Part shown: piece after piece, positions 27,201-33,838 of the stretch
Layout of the letters: every line of letters starts with the position of its first letter
Position numbering within the stretch: position 1 is the first letter of the stretch
Assembly: GCF_014863585.1 (NCBI RefSeq)
Contig: NZ_CP062253.1
Location: 5,331,001-5,395,000 of the forward strand
From: Pseudomonas gozinkensis
GTDB lineage: Bacteria > Pseudomonadota > Gammaproteobacteria > Pseudomonadales > Pseudomonadaceae
Direction: 5' to 3'
DNA length: 64,000 nt
The notes under the pieces: model-generated
Told to the model about the DNA's origin: nothing
Seen by the model: the letters and a program-made list of their open reading frames with translations, nothing else
The model's database searches: none
Translations under genes and position numbers: made by a program

Positions 27201-27836
27201 ATTTCTGCTCTGATCCGTTTCTTCATGCTTCGACAATAACTCTCATAGATCGTGCAGCCCTCTCCAATCCTTGCGACGAGGATGCTAGCACCAAAAATAA
27301 AAAATACAGCTTTTTCAGGTCCATTTTGATTAAAAATAGTCGGCTATCCGTGGTGTTCGTCAAAAAAGGGTTCGATGGAGGGCTGCAGTTCGTTGCTTCC
27401 GGCTGGAGCGCTAGCTATGAAATTGGCGGATTTTAGTGGATTTCAATCAGCTACGCGCTGCCTGCTGGATCCTAACCCTCGCGTGATTGCCCGGCTAACC
27501 TAGAGAGATGGAGGAGGGTTAACAATTCGTCCCGTGTCGAAAGCGGCATCAGAGCAAAGGTCCGGCAAATTGCGCCTTATTGACTAGACACATCCCAATG
27601 GCCGCCTTTGGCCGTTAGCGGTCGATTGCGAACGTCCGCTTCTGGCCGAAAGCGGCCGCTGGCTGGACCCGATGATGGATTGGATGCAGTAGCCGCCTTC
27701 CCCCACCCCAACTGATTGGCTAAAGTCTCAAATCATCTGCGCGGCGAAGCAATTTTTAAGCATGCCGTATCTAAGCCTCTCTGCTGTGGCCGCATGAGCT
27801 AGGCTTTGCGAAACCCTTATTTCCAGGATGGATCGC
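27201..27836. other. Non-coding region with repeat cluster 3
   Basis: Upstream region of the minus-strand ATPase operon and of the plus-strand gene at 27837. It contains repeat cluster 3 (27599-27657). The ATPase side is AT-rich (for example AAAAATAAAAAATACAGC near 27293). No other gene, RNA or clear promoter pair could be supported. Confidence 0.5.
27599..27657. repeat. 33-bp-period palindromic repeat cluster 3 (two units)
   Basis: Units starting at 27601 (GGCCGTTAGCGGTC core) and 27634 (GTCCGCTTCTGG-CCGAAAGCGG), exactly 33 bases apart. Same unit as clusters 1, 2 and 4. Confidence 0.78.
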
Positions 27837-28055
27837 ATGCCAAATAACTCAGCTTCTAATATCGCCACCGCTGACGCCCTGACATTGCTCCTGCACAATC
27901 AGCATGCACTGGCGGCGGCAATCGAGGAGGTTGCCGTTTGGCTTGCAGCCAGTGGCGCAGCAGTCGTTGCAGATAACGCTGTGATGGCTATGGAGACCTT
28001 GGACACAAATGCAAAATCGATCACAGATGCGATTATGCGAATACGGCAATCCTAA
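27837..28055 (+). CDS. Small helical protein, paralogue of the gene at 29831
   Basis: 72 residues from the ATG at 27837, chosen because AGGA lies eight bases upstream; an ATG at 27828 abuts that sequence. The segment LHNQHALAAAIEEVAVWLAA, then VVADNAVMAMETLD, aligns with the protein at 29831 (NQIALGAAVEELSNWV, VADNVRGALAALD). The pair belongs to a small-protein type frequent in Pseudomonas mobile regions; function unknown. It lies between repeat clusters 3 and 4. Confidence 0.65.
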   Translation: MPNNSASNIATADALTLLLHNQHALAAAIEEVAVWLAASGAAVVADNAVMAMETLDTNAKSITDAIMRIRQS

Positions 28056-28168
28056 TCTCGCCGATACTGGCAGCAATCGGCCAGAAGCAGTTCTTCGAAG
28101 TGTCTAATGAAGAAGGACCGACTCATGGTCTATTTGACTAGAGCGAGTACCAAATCTTTCATTAGTCG

Positions 28169-28203
28169 AAAAAAAACCGCCCCTGCCGAAGCCAAGGCGG
28201 TTC
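28169..28203 (-). terminator. Strong rho-independent terminator (minus strand)
   Basis: Minus strand: GAACCGCC, a 14-base loop region, GGCGGTT then eight T. It directly follows the short gene at 28215, showing a real minus-strand transcription unit. Confidence 0.88.
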
Positions 28204-28214
28204 ACAGCTCGACC

Positions 28215-28316
28215 TTAAGGCAGGTCGTCTAAGCGGTCACGCAGTAATTCATAGACGTGATAGACACGCGCACAAACCACCACGACATCCCACGCATGTT
28301 TCAAGAACTTGAACAT
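28215..28316 (-). CDS. 33-residue peptide gene with strong ribosome-binding site
   Basis: Reads MFKFLKHAWDVVVVCARVYH then VYELLRDRLDDLP. GGAGGG lies seven bases before the ATG, and a strong terminator follows 11 bases after the stop. The N-terminal half is amphipathic to hydrophobic, the tail charged. Could be a small membrane-active peptide (type I toxin-like) or a small regulator; no homology is claimed. The mRNA leader carries a 22-base motif repeated at 28812-28833. Confidence 0.5.
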   Translation of the reverse strand: MFKFLKHAWDVVVVCARVYHVYELLRDRLDDLP

Positions 28317-28383
28317 GCTTGGCCCTCCCGTAGTTGGGCCAGCCTCCAGCGCGCTTATCCCGGAACACGCACGCTTTTCGGAA

Positions 28384-28405
28384 CACACCAAGCGTTCCCT
28401 ATGAG
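28384..28405 (-). repeat. 22-base leader motif, copy 1
   Basis: On the minus strand contains AGGGAACGCTTGGTGTG. It differs by one base from copy 2 at 28812-28833. It lies 68 bases upstream of the start of the 33-residue peptide gene. Confidence 0.7.
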
Positions 28406-28769
28406 GTGGCTAAGCCATTGAACTCTCGGTTACATCCGGCACGGATTCCTAGGCCCGTGTAGAGAGTCGCAACTCGCGTCAGTCCTGGTTAGCAGCTCCC
28501 AGTCGGCTGTGCGCGAATCTGGCCCGATGTTAACCAATTTATTCCAGCTCCGGGGGGCGCAGTGGCGCACAACTCGACATAACACCAGAGGCTTTTTGGT
28601 CCGAAGGTAGGATTTACGGGGCTTCGGCTGGGTTTAGTTTTTTAATTATTTTTTTCACGGGTATAAGTTTTGGACAAAAAACAAACAAAAAGCTGCCAGC
28701 CCTTACCCGCCGGGCTCTTCTGCGCGTTGTCATCGCAAAGATGGCGGGCGGCCATCAGGCCGCCAATCG
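28406..28769. other. Gene-poor stretch between the two small peptide units
   Basis: No supported protein gene. Holds a minus-strand hairpin AGCCC ... GGGCT followed by CAGCTTTTTGTTTG (about 28676-28716), likely ending the transcript from the 28841 unit, and a T-rich block (28637-28655). Possible antisense RNAs on the plus strand cannot be judged. Confidence 0.4.
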
Positions 28770-28841
28770 TTAATTATTGCCACCAGTAGTGCCACCTGTG
28801 TAAGCTCCTTTCACACCAAGCGTTCCCTGTGAGCGAGCCAT
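28770..28841 (-). CDS. Possible 23-residue Gly/Thr/Asn-tailed peptide
   Basis: Reads MARSQGTLGVKGAY then TGGTTGGNN. AGGGG lies five bases before the ATG. The 22-base leader motif (copy 2) lies inside the coding part (SQGTLGV). A hairpin GGCGGCC-TGAT-GGCCGCC (28746-28763) follows. In copy 1 the equivalent CAG codon is TAG, so that frame is closed there. Very short; the unusual tail is memorable but unassigned. Confidence 0.3.
   Translation of the reverse strand: MARSQGTLGVKGAYTGGTTGGNN
28812..28833 (-). repeat. 22-base leader motif, copy 2
   Basis: Same motif as 28384-28405 with one C/T difference (CTCACAG versus CTCATAG on the minus strand). The two copies are 428 bases apart in the same orientation. 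Confidence 0.7.
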
Positions 28842-28864
28842 GTCGGCCCCTAACCGGAATGGCA

Positions 28865-28896
28865 GAAAAAACCGCCTACCTAAGGCGGTTTTTTTT
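28865..28896. terminator. Symmetrical bidirectional terminator
   Basis: AAAAAACCGCCT-ACCT-AAGGCGGTTTTTTTT. It would end a plus-strand transcript crossing the 28770-28841 unit, which could be an antisense RNA. Confidence 0.85.
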
Positions 28897-28999
28897 GTCT
28901 GCGATTTGCGAATCCCATGTAAAAGCTAACGTTTTTTCCGATCAGTTGTCTTGCGGGTCGAAAATTCCAGCTGAATCGCCCTTAGTTTATAGACGAATG

Positions 29000-29094
29000 A
29001 TGACTGCTTGTGGCCGTATGCGGTCGCATGGGAATGTCCGTTTCTGGCCGACAGCGGTCGCTTGCGGTGTCCGCCTCTGGCCGAAAGCGGCCCG
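29000..29094. repeat. 33-bp-period palindromic repeat cluster 4 (three units)
   Basis: Units starting near 29001, 29035 and 29068. The second and third are TGTCCGTTTCTGGCCGACAG and TGTCCGCCTCTGGCCGAAAG, each followed by CGG. Spacing 34 and 33. Confidence 0.8.
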
Positions 29095-29240
29095 TTGCGA
29101 CTGCTGACTGATCTCTGGCACAGCGGCCAAACTGATGACAGCCCGTTAATCGCATCTATTGGGCAGACTGGGAGTAGGAAGGACTTGGTCTCCTGCACAT
29201 GGACATGACCTCCTCCGTCCCTCTTGCAAGCACCAGAAGC

Positions 29241-29361
29241 GTTACACCAGATTGATGAGTTACACGTCTAAATGTTGGTGTACGAAGCCGATGTAACATT
29301 AGAAATATTCAATAAATACAGTTACTTACCATTCTTCGTTACACCAGTTACACGAGTTACA
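29241..29361. repeat. GTTACA iteron cluster, right
   Basis: Six exact GTTACA/TGTAAC hexamers in 121 bases: 29241, 29259, 29292, 29338, 29347 and 29356; the last three are evenly spaced by nine. GTTACACGAGTTACACC (29347-29363) is the exact inverse of 15769-15785. Candidate binding sites for the element's initiator or a regulator. Confidence 0.72.
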
Positions 29362-29469
29362 CCGCATTTGGAGGTATGCATACCCCGACACCCCGGAAGC
29401 ATCAATCCCACCAGCGAACGTCAGGTGCATTTCCCGCAGTGTGCCGGGGCCCCTGAGGTTTTCTTCGAG

Positions 29470-29714
29470 ACACGGGGTCGGAAACCCGCCGGACCTTGTT
29501 AGCGGGACAACTCCCAGCTTAGTGAACAGGTGAACCCGGTGAACTGCCTGTTCACCTGTGCATCTGCACTACAAAACACTCGATCCAAGGTCATCATTAC
29601 CGGTACGGTAACGATGTCCTTTTGTCTTCAAGATCTTTTCAATTTCAACGTTGAAATTTCAGTAAGCTCCAGCATCTTCCGCTACCACAGTCCCGCGGGT
29701 TTCCGACCCCGTGT
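29470..29714. repeat. 20-bp inverted repeat enclosing GGTGAAC iterons and an 18-bp palindrome
   Basis: ACACGGGGTCGGAAACCCGC (29470-29489) and its perfect complement at 29695-29714. Between them: GTGAAC-type iterons at 29521-29527, 29529-29535, 29538-29544 and inverted 29550-29556, and the perfect palindrome AATTTCAACGTTGAAATT (29641-29658). No gene is supported here. P4 alpha protein is known to bind repeats resembling GGTGAACAG at its origin, so this is a candidate origin region. Confidence 0.6.
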
Positions 29715-29830
29715 AAGAAGAATACTCTCAGGGTCCCCAGTGGTATTTGGGTAACCGCCGGCATACGATGCTTGGACTAGGCTCATTGACTGGAACGTTC
29801 GCTGACCGCAGGCTGAAATGGGAACAATTC

Positions 29831-30061
29831 ATGGAAGACAAAGCACTACTGGTTTCGGTACTAAAACGCATCAACGAAAACCAAATCGCGTTAGGGGCTG
29901 CTGTAGAAGAGCTTTCGAACTGGGTTGAACAACGTGGCTCCATAGACGTGGCTGATAACGTTCGAGGCGCCCTGGCAGCTTTGGATAGGAACGAAGGGTT
30001 TCTGACTCTCGCCTTAATCTCACTTTCTGCTGAGGCTGGCTCTGATGCAAAGCCCGAGTGA
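29831..30061 (+). CDS. Small helical protein, paralogue of the gene at 27837
   Basis: 76 residues from the ATG at 29831 (MEDKALLVSVLKRINENQIA), aligned with the N-terminus of the paralogue; the in-frame extension upstream lacks support. VEELSNWVEQRGS and DVADNVRGALAALDRNEGF are the shared core. It overlaps the start of the DUF2971 gene by 17 bases, so the two are probably co-translated and could be functional partners. Confidence 0.7.
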   Translation: MEDKALLVSVLKRINENQIALGAAVEELSNWVEQRGSIDVADNVRGALAALDRNEGFLTLALISLSAEAGSDAKPE

Positions 30062-30932
30062 ATCTGACGCTTCTTCCCAGACGACACCGCCGCGACTGTT
30101 CAAATATCTACATTCCGACCGGATCGATGTATTGGAGGCGTGCAAAATTTGCTTCTCCTCTTCGCTCAACCTTAATGACCCGTTTGAGCTGAAGCCCCCT
30201 GTACGCCTTTATGAATCAGACGAATCGATGTGGGCTATGGTCGATGAGCTGCTGCCCGCCCTGATCGAAGAGACGCTCGCCGAGCTACCTCCCCCCTTTA
30301 GGAATCAAGCGACGAAAAGGCAAATTGAGTCTCGGGCGCGAGCTCAATTGCTTTCGAAAGATAATGGCTTCCTCAAAATCCTGAAGGAGCTAACTCCTGC
30401 CCTTCACTCACGCTTTAATCAAGTAATGGAAAACAGAGTTGGTATTCTTTGCCTGACGGAGAAACCCGACGACATTTTGATGTGGGCGCACTACGCGTGC
30501 TCCCATGAGGGCTTTGTGATCGAATTCGATCCAGAGTCAGTTTTTTTTAATCAGCGGCGATCTGCAAAAGATGAATTCAGGCACCTCAGGCCTGTTCAAT
30601 ACTCAAATGTCAGGCCATCACTGATCTTCGATAATGCCGATATGAAAGCCATGCTCACGAAGAGCGAGCATTGGTCCTACGAACGAGAGTGGCGAATGAT
30701 GGTGGACTTGAATGACGCTACAACTGTCCTGTCGGTTCACGAGAAAACCTACCACCTTTTTGAGTTCCCCTCCTCCTGCATCAAGTCTGTGATACTAGGA
30801 GCTCGCATGCCCCAGGCCATTAGGGCAAAATTTCTTGAACTGATCGGCGAAAACTCGATGCTCGCTCACGTCAGCTGTTACCAGGCATCAACCGATGACG
30901 TCCTTTTCAAACTAAATATCGATCCGACGTGA
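30045..30932 (+). CDS. DUF2971-family protein
   Basis: 295 residues. RLFKYLHSDRIDVLEACKIC, then FSSSLNLNDPFELKPP (residues ~17-52) and ILCLTEKPDDILMWAHYACS, then HEGFVIEFD (~134-162) are the DUF2971 hallmarks, with LTKSEHWSYEREWRMMVDL later. The family's activity is unknown; members are common in defence-rich islands. Its start lies within the end of the 29831 gene. It is the last gene before attR. The ATG at 30045 has no clear ribosome-binding site, as expected for a coupled gene. Confidence 0.82.
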   Translation: MQSPSESDASSQTTPPRLFKYLHSDRIDVLEACKICFSSSLNLNDPFELKPPVRLYESDESMWAMVDELLPALIEETLAELPPPFRNQATKRQIESRARAQLLSKDNGFLKILKELTPALHSRFNQVMENRVGILCLTEKPDDILMWAHYACSHEGFVIEFDPESVFFNQRRSAKDEFRHLRPVQYSNVRPSLIFDNADMKAMLTKSEHWSYEREWRMMVDLNDATTVLSVHEKTYHLFEFPSSCIKSVILGARMPQAIRAKFLELIGENSMLAHVSCYQASTDDVLFKLNIDPT

Positions 30933-30957
30933 GATACGAATAGCAAGGAACAGCTTG

Positions 30958-30976
30958 TATCCCTATCTGTATCCCT
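30958..30976 (+). repeat. TATCCCT arm-type repeats, right end
   Basis: TATCCCT at 30958-30964 and 30970-30976, both within the context TGTATCCCT or CTTGTATCCCT, matching the repeats beside attL. Confidence 0.65.
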
Positions 30977-31019
30977 CACTGTATAATTTGTCCGCAAGCC
31001 ACGAATTATATAGAACGCA

Positions 31020-31039
31020 CGAGTCTCCCTCGGGCACCA
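31020..31039 (+). repeat. attR
   Basis: CGAGTCTCCCTCGGG then CACCA: a copy of the tRNA-Leu 3' end lacking one G relative to attL. Marks the right boundary of the element. Confidence 0.88.
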
Positions 31040-31047
31040 AAATTAAG

Positions 31048-31077
31048 AAAGGTCTTGCTTAGCAAGGCCTTTTTTTT
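31048..31077 (+). terminator. Terminator beyond attR, probably the original tRNA-Leu terminator
   Basis: AAAGGTCTTGC-TTA-GCAAGGCC followed by eight T, ten bases after the displaced tRNA end. Confidence 0.85.
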
Positions 31078-31132
31078 CGTCTGCCGGAAAGTGCCGCTGG
31101 CCATCCGGCGAGATCTCACACAGGTTCACCGC

Positions 31133-31462
31133 ATGGAAACGACACTGGAAACAGTCGCCCTTTTCTCCCTGAAACTCGCCTACGAGGAAGAGGGCCTGAG
31201 CCCGATTCTGCGGGATGATCTGGTCATGGGCGATTATGAGAGAGACGTGTTCGAGCTGCTGTTGCGCCGGGGCGATATCGAAACGATCCAGCTCAAGATG
31301 AATGAGTGCCTGAGCCTGGCGCTGGACGCCCTGGGTGGAGTGGACAAACCGTTGGGGCGGGAGCTGCACAAGCTGTCCACCGACTTCAGCCAGGCACGGT
31401 CGATGGAGCAGCTGGAAGCGCCGCTACTTTCGCTGAAAACCTATTTGAAAGACATTCTTTAA
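31133..31462 (+). CDS. Conserved small protein, unknown
   Basis: 109 residues from the ATG at 31133 (METTLETVALFSLKLAYEEE); upstream in-frame sequence is the tRNA terminator. All-helical, acidic, with IETIQLKMNECLSLALDALGG in the middle. No motif recognised. It is the first gene of chromosomal synteny after the element and has core-like base composition. Confidence 0.65.
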   Translation: METTLETVALFSLKLAYEEEGLSPILRDDLVMGDYERDVFELLLRRGDIETIQLKMNECLSLALDALGGVDKPLGRELHKLSTDFSQARSMEQLEAPLLSLKTYLKDIL

Positions 31463-31610
31463 CTGAACAAACGTCTGCCCCCCAACTGTTGCCGAATCAA
31501 CTAGCGAGAAGCGCATCTTATTTTCACCCGCGCTTTACGCTAGTTACCATTCGAAAGGACAGAACTAAAATTAATGCCCGAGCCAAAGCAAAACCCTAAA
31601 AAGCCCTAAA

Positions 31611-32498
31611 CTATTCTTCATCATCAACCCCGCTAATAACATCTCCATTTTCTAACAGGAGAGCGACATAGTCAGCATTACGCTTAGCTCCTGCAATGGC
31701 GGCCAATTCATTTCCTATCTCGGTAAAAGGAAAGGCTTCGAGCATTGCCATTCCGTCCTCACCTCTTTCAACAACAGCAAAATAACTTTCAGAAAAATAA
31801 CTCACCTCCACCAAATCGAAATCCTCTTCGCTCTCGTCTTCTCCGGCCACAACACCGGAGCCATAATATATTTCAGACCCGCTCAGCAGACCGATATTCT
31901 TCAAATGCAGGTCCACATCCACTGTCAAACCACTCTCTCGCAGAAAAGCAAAATACTCATAAGAAAAATTTGGAAGCACCCACTCCCCGTCATTTATCTC
32001 AAATGAAAAACTACACATCAAAGTAAACATCTTAGCCTCATCGGCAGTGAGCGATTTGACTGCCATGAGAGTTCGAGGTTTAAAAGTGCCGGGATTCGCG
32101 ACTTCCCCAGCAAGAATCTTTGCCCAGACTTGCTGCATCTCGGCATCACCAACATCTTGGCTAAGCCCAAAAAAATCAACTATCCAATCCTCGTTAACTT
32201 CTTGATCAGACACAGCATCCGGAAGTTCTAAAGCTGCACGACCGACAATTGCATCTATATTATTCTGACGTCGCAACTCACGAAAACTGACACGTTCATA
32301 AGCCCGAGAAGAAATATCACTCACGAGATTTTTCGCTTCAGCCATGATCACCATGGATTTTGCTTCAGCCTTGGCGTCTCGAACTTTTGCAATCGGCGCA
32401 TATATTGCGCCAATTCCTTTCGAAACAGACTCAATGAGTTTGGTTATAGGTTCCGAAATCCCTTTTAAGTCGACGAGCGAAATACCTGCATCAGCCAT
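31611..32498 (-). CDS. DUF2806-like protein
   Basis: 295 residues. The middle, RRQNNIDAIVGRAALELPDA then SDQEVNEDWIVDFFGLSQDV and QQVWAKILAGEVANPGTFKP (residues ~78-145), is the DUF2806 pattern. The N-terminus has KLIESVSKGIGAIYAPIAKV, which may associate with membrane. Function unknown. AT-rich compared with its neighbours, which suggests later acquisition although it lies outside attR. Confidence 0.78.
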   Translation of the reverse strand: MADAGISLVDLKGISEPITKLIESVSKGIGAIYAPIAKVRDAKAEAKSMVIMAEAKNLVSDISSRAYERVSFRELRRQNNIDAIVGRAALELPDAVSDQEVNEDWIVDFFGLSQDVGDAEMQQVWAKILAGEVANPGTFKPRTLMAVKSLTADEAKMFTLMCSFSFEINDGEWVLPNFSYEYFAFLRESGLTVDVDLHLKNIGLLSGSEIYYGSGVVAGEDESEEDFDLVEVSYFSESYFAVVERGEDGMAMLEAFPFTEIGNELAAIAGAKRNADYVALLLENGDVISGVDDEE

Positions 32499-32564
32499 AC
32501 CAACCTCCCTTAACTTCCAATAACAAAGACTAAAACCAGTATCAAACCAACAGCCAGCATCAAC

Positions 32565-32933
32565 TCACAGAAGATGCCTGGAAATGTACTTCGAAATCTC
32601 CACCATCGACGTTTTCCCGGTGAACTCAAACTTCACCTTGCCCAGCGACGAAAAGTAAATCTCCAGCTCCGAGTCCAGATCAAACGTCCCCGACGTTTCG
32701 ACGGAGTACGCGACGATGTTCTTGTACGGCAGCGAGGTGAAGTCCTTTTTGCTGCCTGTAATGCCCTGAACGTTGACCGCGATGATGCGTTTGTTGGTGA
32801 ACACCACGCCGTCGCGCATGGCCTTGTAGGAGTCGATCACCTCTTCGCCATCCAGTAACAACGCAGTCACGCGTTCGGCGTACTCGTCGTTCTGCTTAAG
32901 TTTGAAGAAGCCTTTGTTGTTGAAGTCGATCAT
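32565..32933 (-). CDS. PH-domain (bPH) protein
   Basis: 122 residues from the ATG at 32933, with AGAGGA seven bases upstream; a longer frame exists but overlaps the next gene. The pattern LLDGEEVIDSYKAMRDGVVF then TNKRIIAVNVQGITGSKKDF and SLPYKNIVAYSVETSGTFDL is that of bacterial pleckstrin-homology domains, ending FEFTGKTSMVEISKYISRHL. Likely cytoplasmic; role unknown. Confidence 0.82.
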   Translation of the reverse strand: MIDFNNKGFFKLKQNDEYAERVTALLLDGEEVIDSYKAMRDGVVFTNKRIIAVNVQGITGSKKDFTSLPYKNIVAYSVETSGTFDLDSELEIYFSSLGKVKFEFTGKTSMVEISKYISRHLL

Positions 32934-32971
32934 CTGTCCATCCTCTCGTTCAAGAAAACATCCTGTTTTGA

Positions 32972-33718
32972 CTACCGAGCCTTGACCACCCGAACCTCGG
33001 TCGGAAACCCGTCTGCCCCTACCAGTTTTTTCCACCCGACATACTGAAAGATCCCGCGCTCATCAATGTAGTCGCCCTTCTCCACCGGACGGCCACCCAA
33101 CACCGCCACACGCTTCTCCTCACCACATCCACCGTCCGACGCATCGACGGTATAGATCACATACGGCTTCACATATTGCGTGGCGCGAAAGTGGCGGCCG
33201 CAGACGGCGTCGACGGTGATCATCATGGTTTTCAGGCGTGCTTCGCCGTCCATGTCTTCGTGGAGTTTGAGGAAGGAGATTTCGCCGACGTCGCTGTAGC
33301 CAAGCGAACGGGCGCGTTGGTATTCGGGGGAGTTCTGGTGGGCGATCCGGCCTTGCTCGGCAGCCTGGTTCATTCTGTCGGCGAACTCGGCTTTGCCACG
33401 GGCAATCATCGCATCAGCCTCGGCCGCCACATTTTCGCATTGAGCGAATTCCCCGGAGGCGAGGTATTGGGGAGGCAGGTTCGAGCGGTGTTCATTCATG
33501 ATCCGCTGGCTGTTCTCCAGGTCGCCCATCACCTCAACGGCGCCAGGCACGCGACCGCTCTGGACGTCGGCCATTTTTTCCTGCATCCGCTGACAACTGG
33601 CCAGGTAATACTTCCAGCTGTTTTCCGGGTGTTCTTTCCAGGCGGCGAATGCCGGGATCATGGCGCTGGCGAAAGTGATTGCGCACAGCAGACGCAGAGC
33701 AGGGGCGACTTTTGACAT
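32972..33718 (-). CDS. Exported protein, unknown
   Basis: 248 residues from the ATG at 33718. Signal peptide MSKVAPALRLLCAITFASAM with likely cleavage after AFA. The mature part has WKYYLASCQRMQEKMADVQS, two further Cys (QCENVAAEA, AVCGRHFRA) and DASDGGCGEEKRVAVLGGRP. Cysteine spacing suggests disulfides in the periplasm. No family recognised. Confidence 0.7.
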   Translation of the reverse strand: MSKVAPALRLLCAITFASAMIPAFAAWKEHPENSWKYYLASCQRMQEKMADVQSGRVPGAVEVMGDLENSQRIMNEHRSNLPPQYLASGEFAQCENVAAEADAMIARGKAEFADRMNQAAEQGRIAHQNSPEYQRARSLGYSDVGEISFLKLHEDMDGEARLKTMMITVDAVCGRHFRATQYVKPYVIYTVDASDGGCGEEKRVAVLGGRPVEKGDYIDERGIFQYVGWKKLVGADGFPTEVRVVKAR

Positions 33719-33838
33719 GAGTAGTCCATTACAGAAATCAGGAAAGTGGCGCGAAGCTACTATTTTGCTATCTTGCCGTCCACTGTCGCCAGGCTTATCA
33801 AGGGCATGCAACGCGACTGATTCAAAAGGATGAATTCG

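Larger units (their letters stand above)
14304..31039 (+). mobile_element. Integrated P4-like satellite/genomic island in tRNA-Leu(CAA)
   Basis: About 16.7 kb bounded by a direct repeat of the tRNA 3' end (14304-14324 and 31020-31039). It carries an integrase next to the tRNA, an AlpA-type regulator, a C4-like RNA, a Toprim/DUF927 replication protein, an MvaT-like silencer and AT-rich cargo. The layout resembles P4-type satellites: int, Vis/AlpA, C4 immunity RNA, alpha-like primase-helicase and variable defence cargo. No structural, terminase or lysis genes were recognised, so it would need a helper for packaging, or it is a replicating integrative island. Core synteny resumes beyond 31.04 kb. 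Confidence 0.88.

Noticed and set aside
23371..29094. CRISPR array
   Set aside because: Repeat units occur only two or three at a time with ~8-10 base spacers that are not unique, and no cas genes are present.
29530..29754. 74-codon frame in the repeat block
   Set aside because: Covers the inverted repeat and palindrome, with no ribosome-binding site; composition not protein-like.
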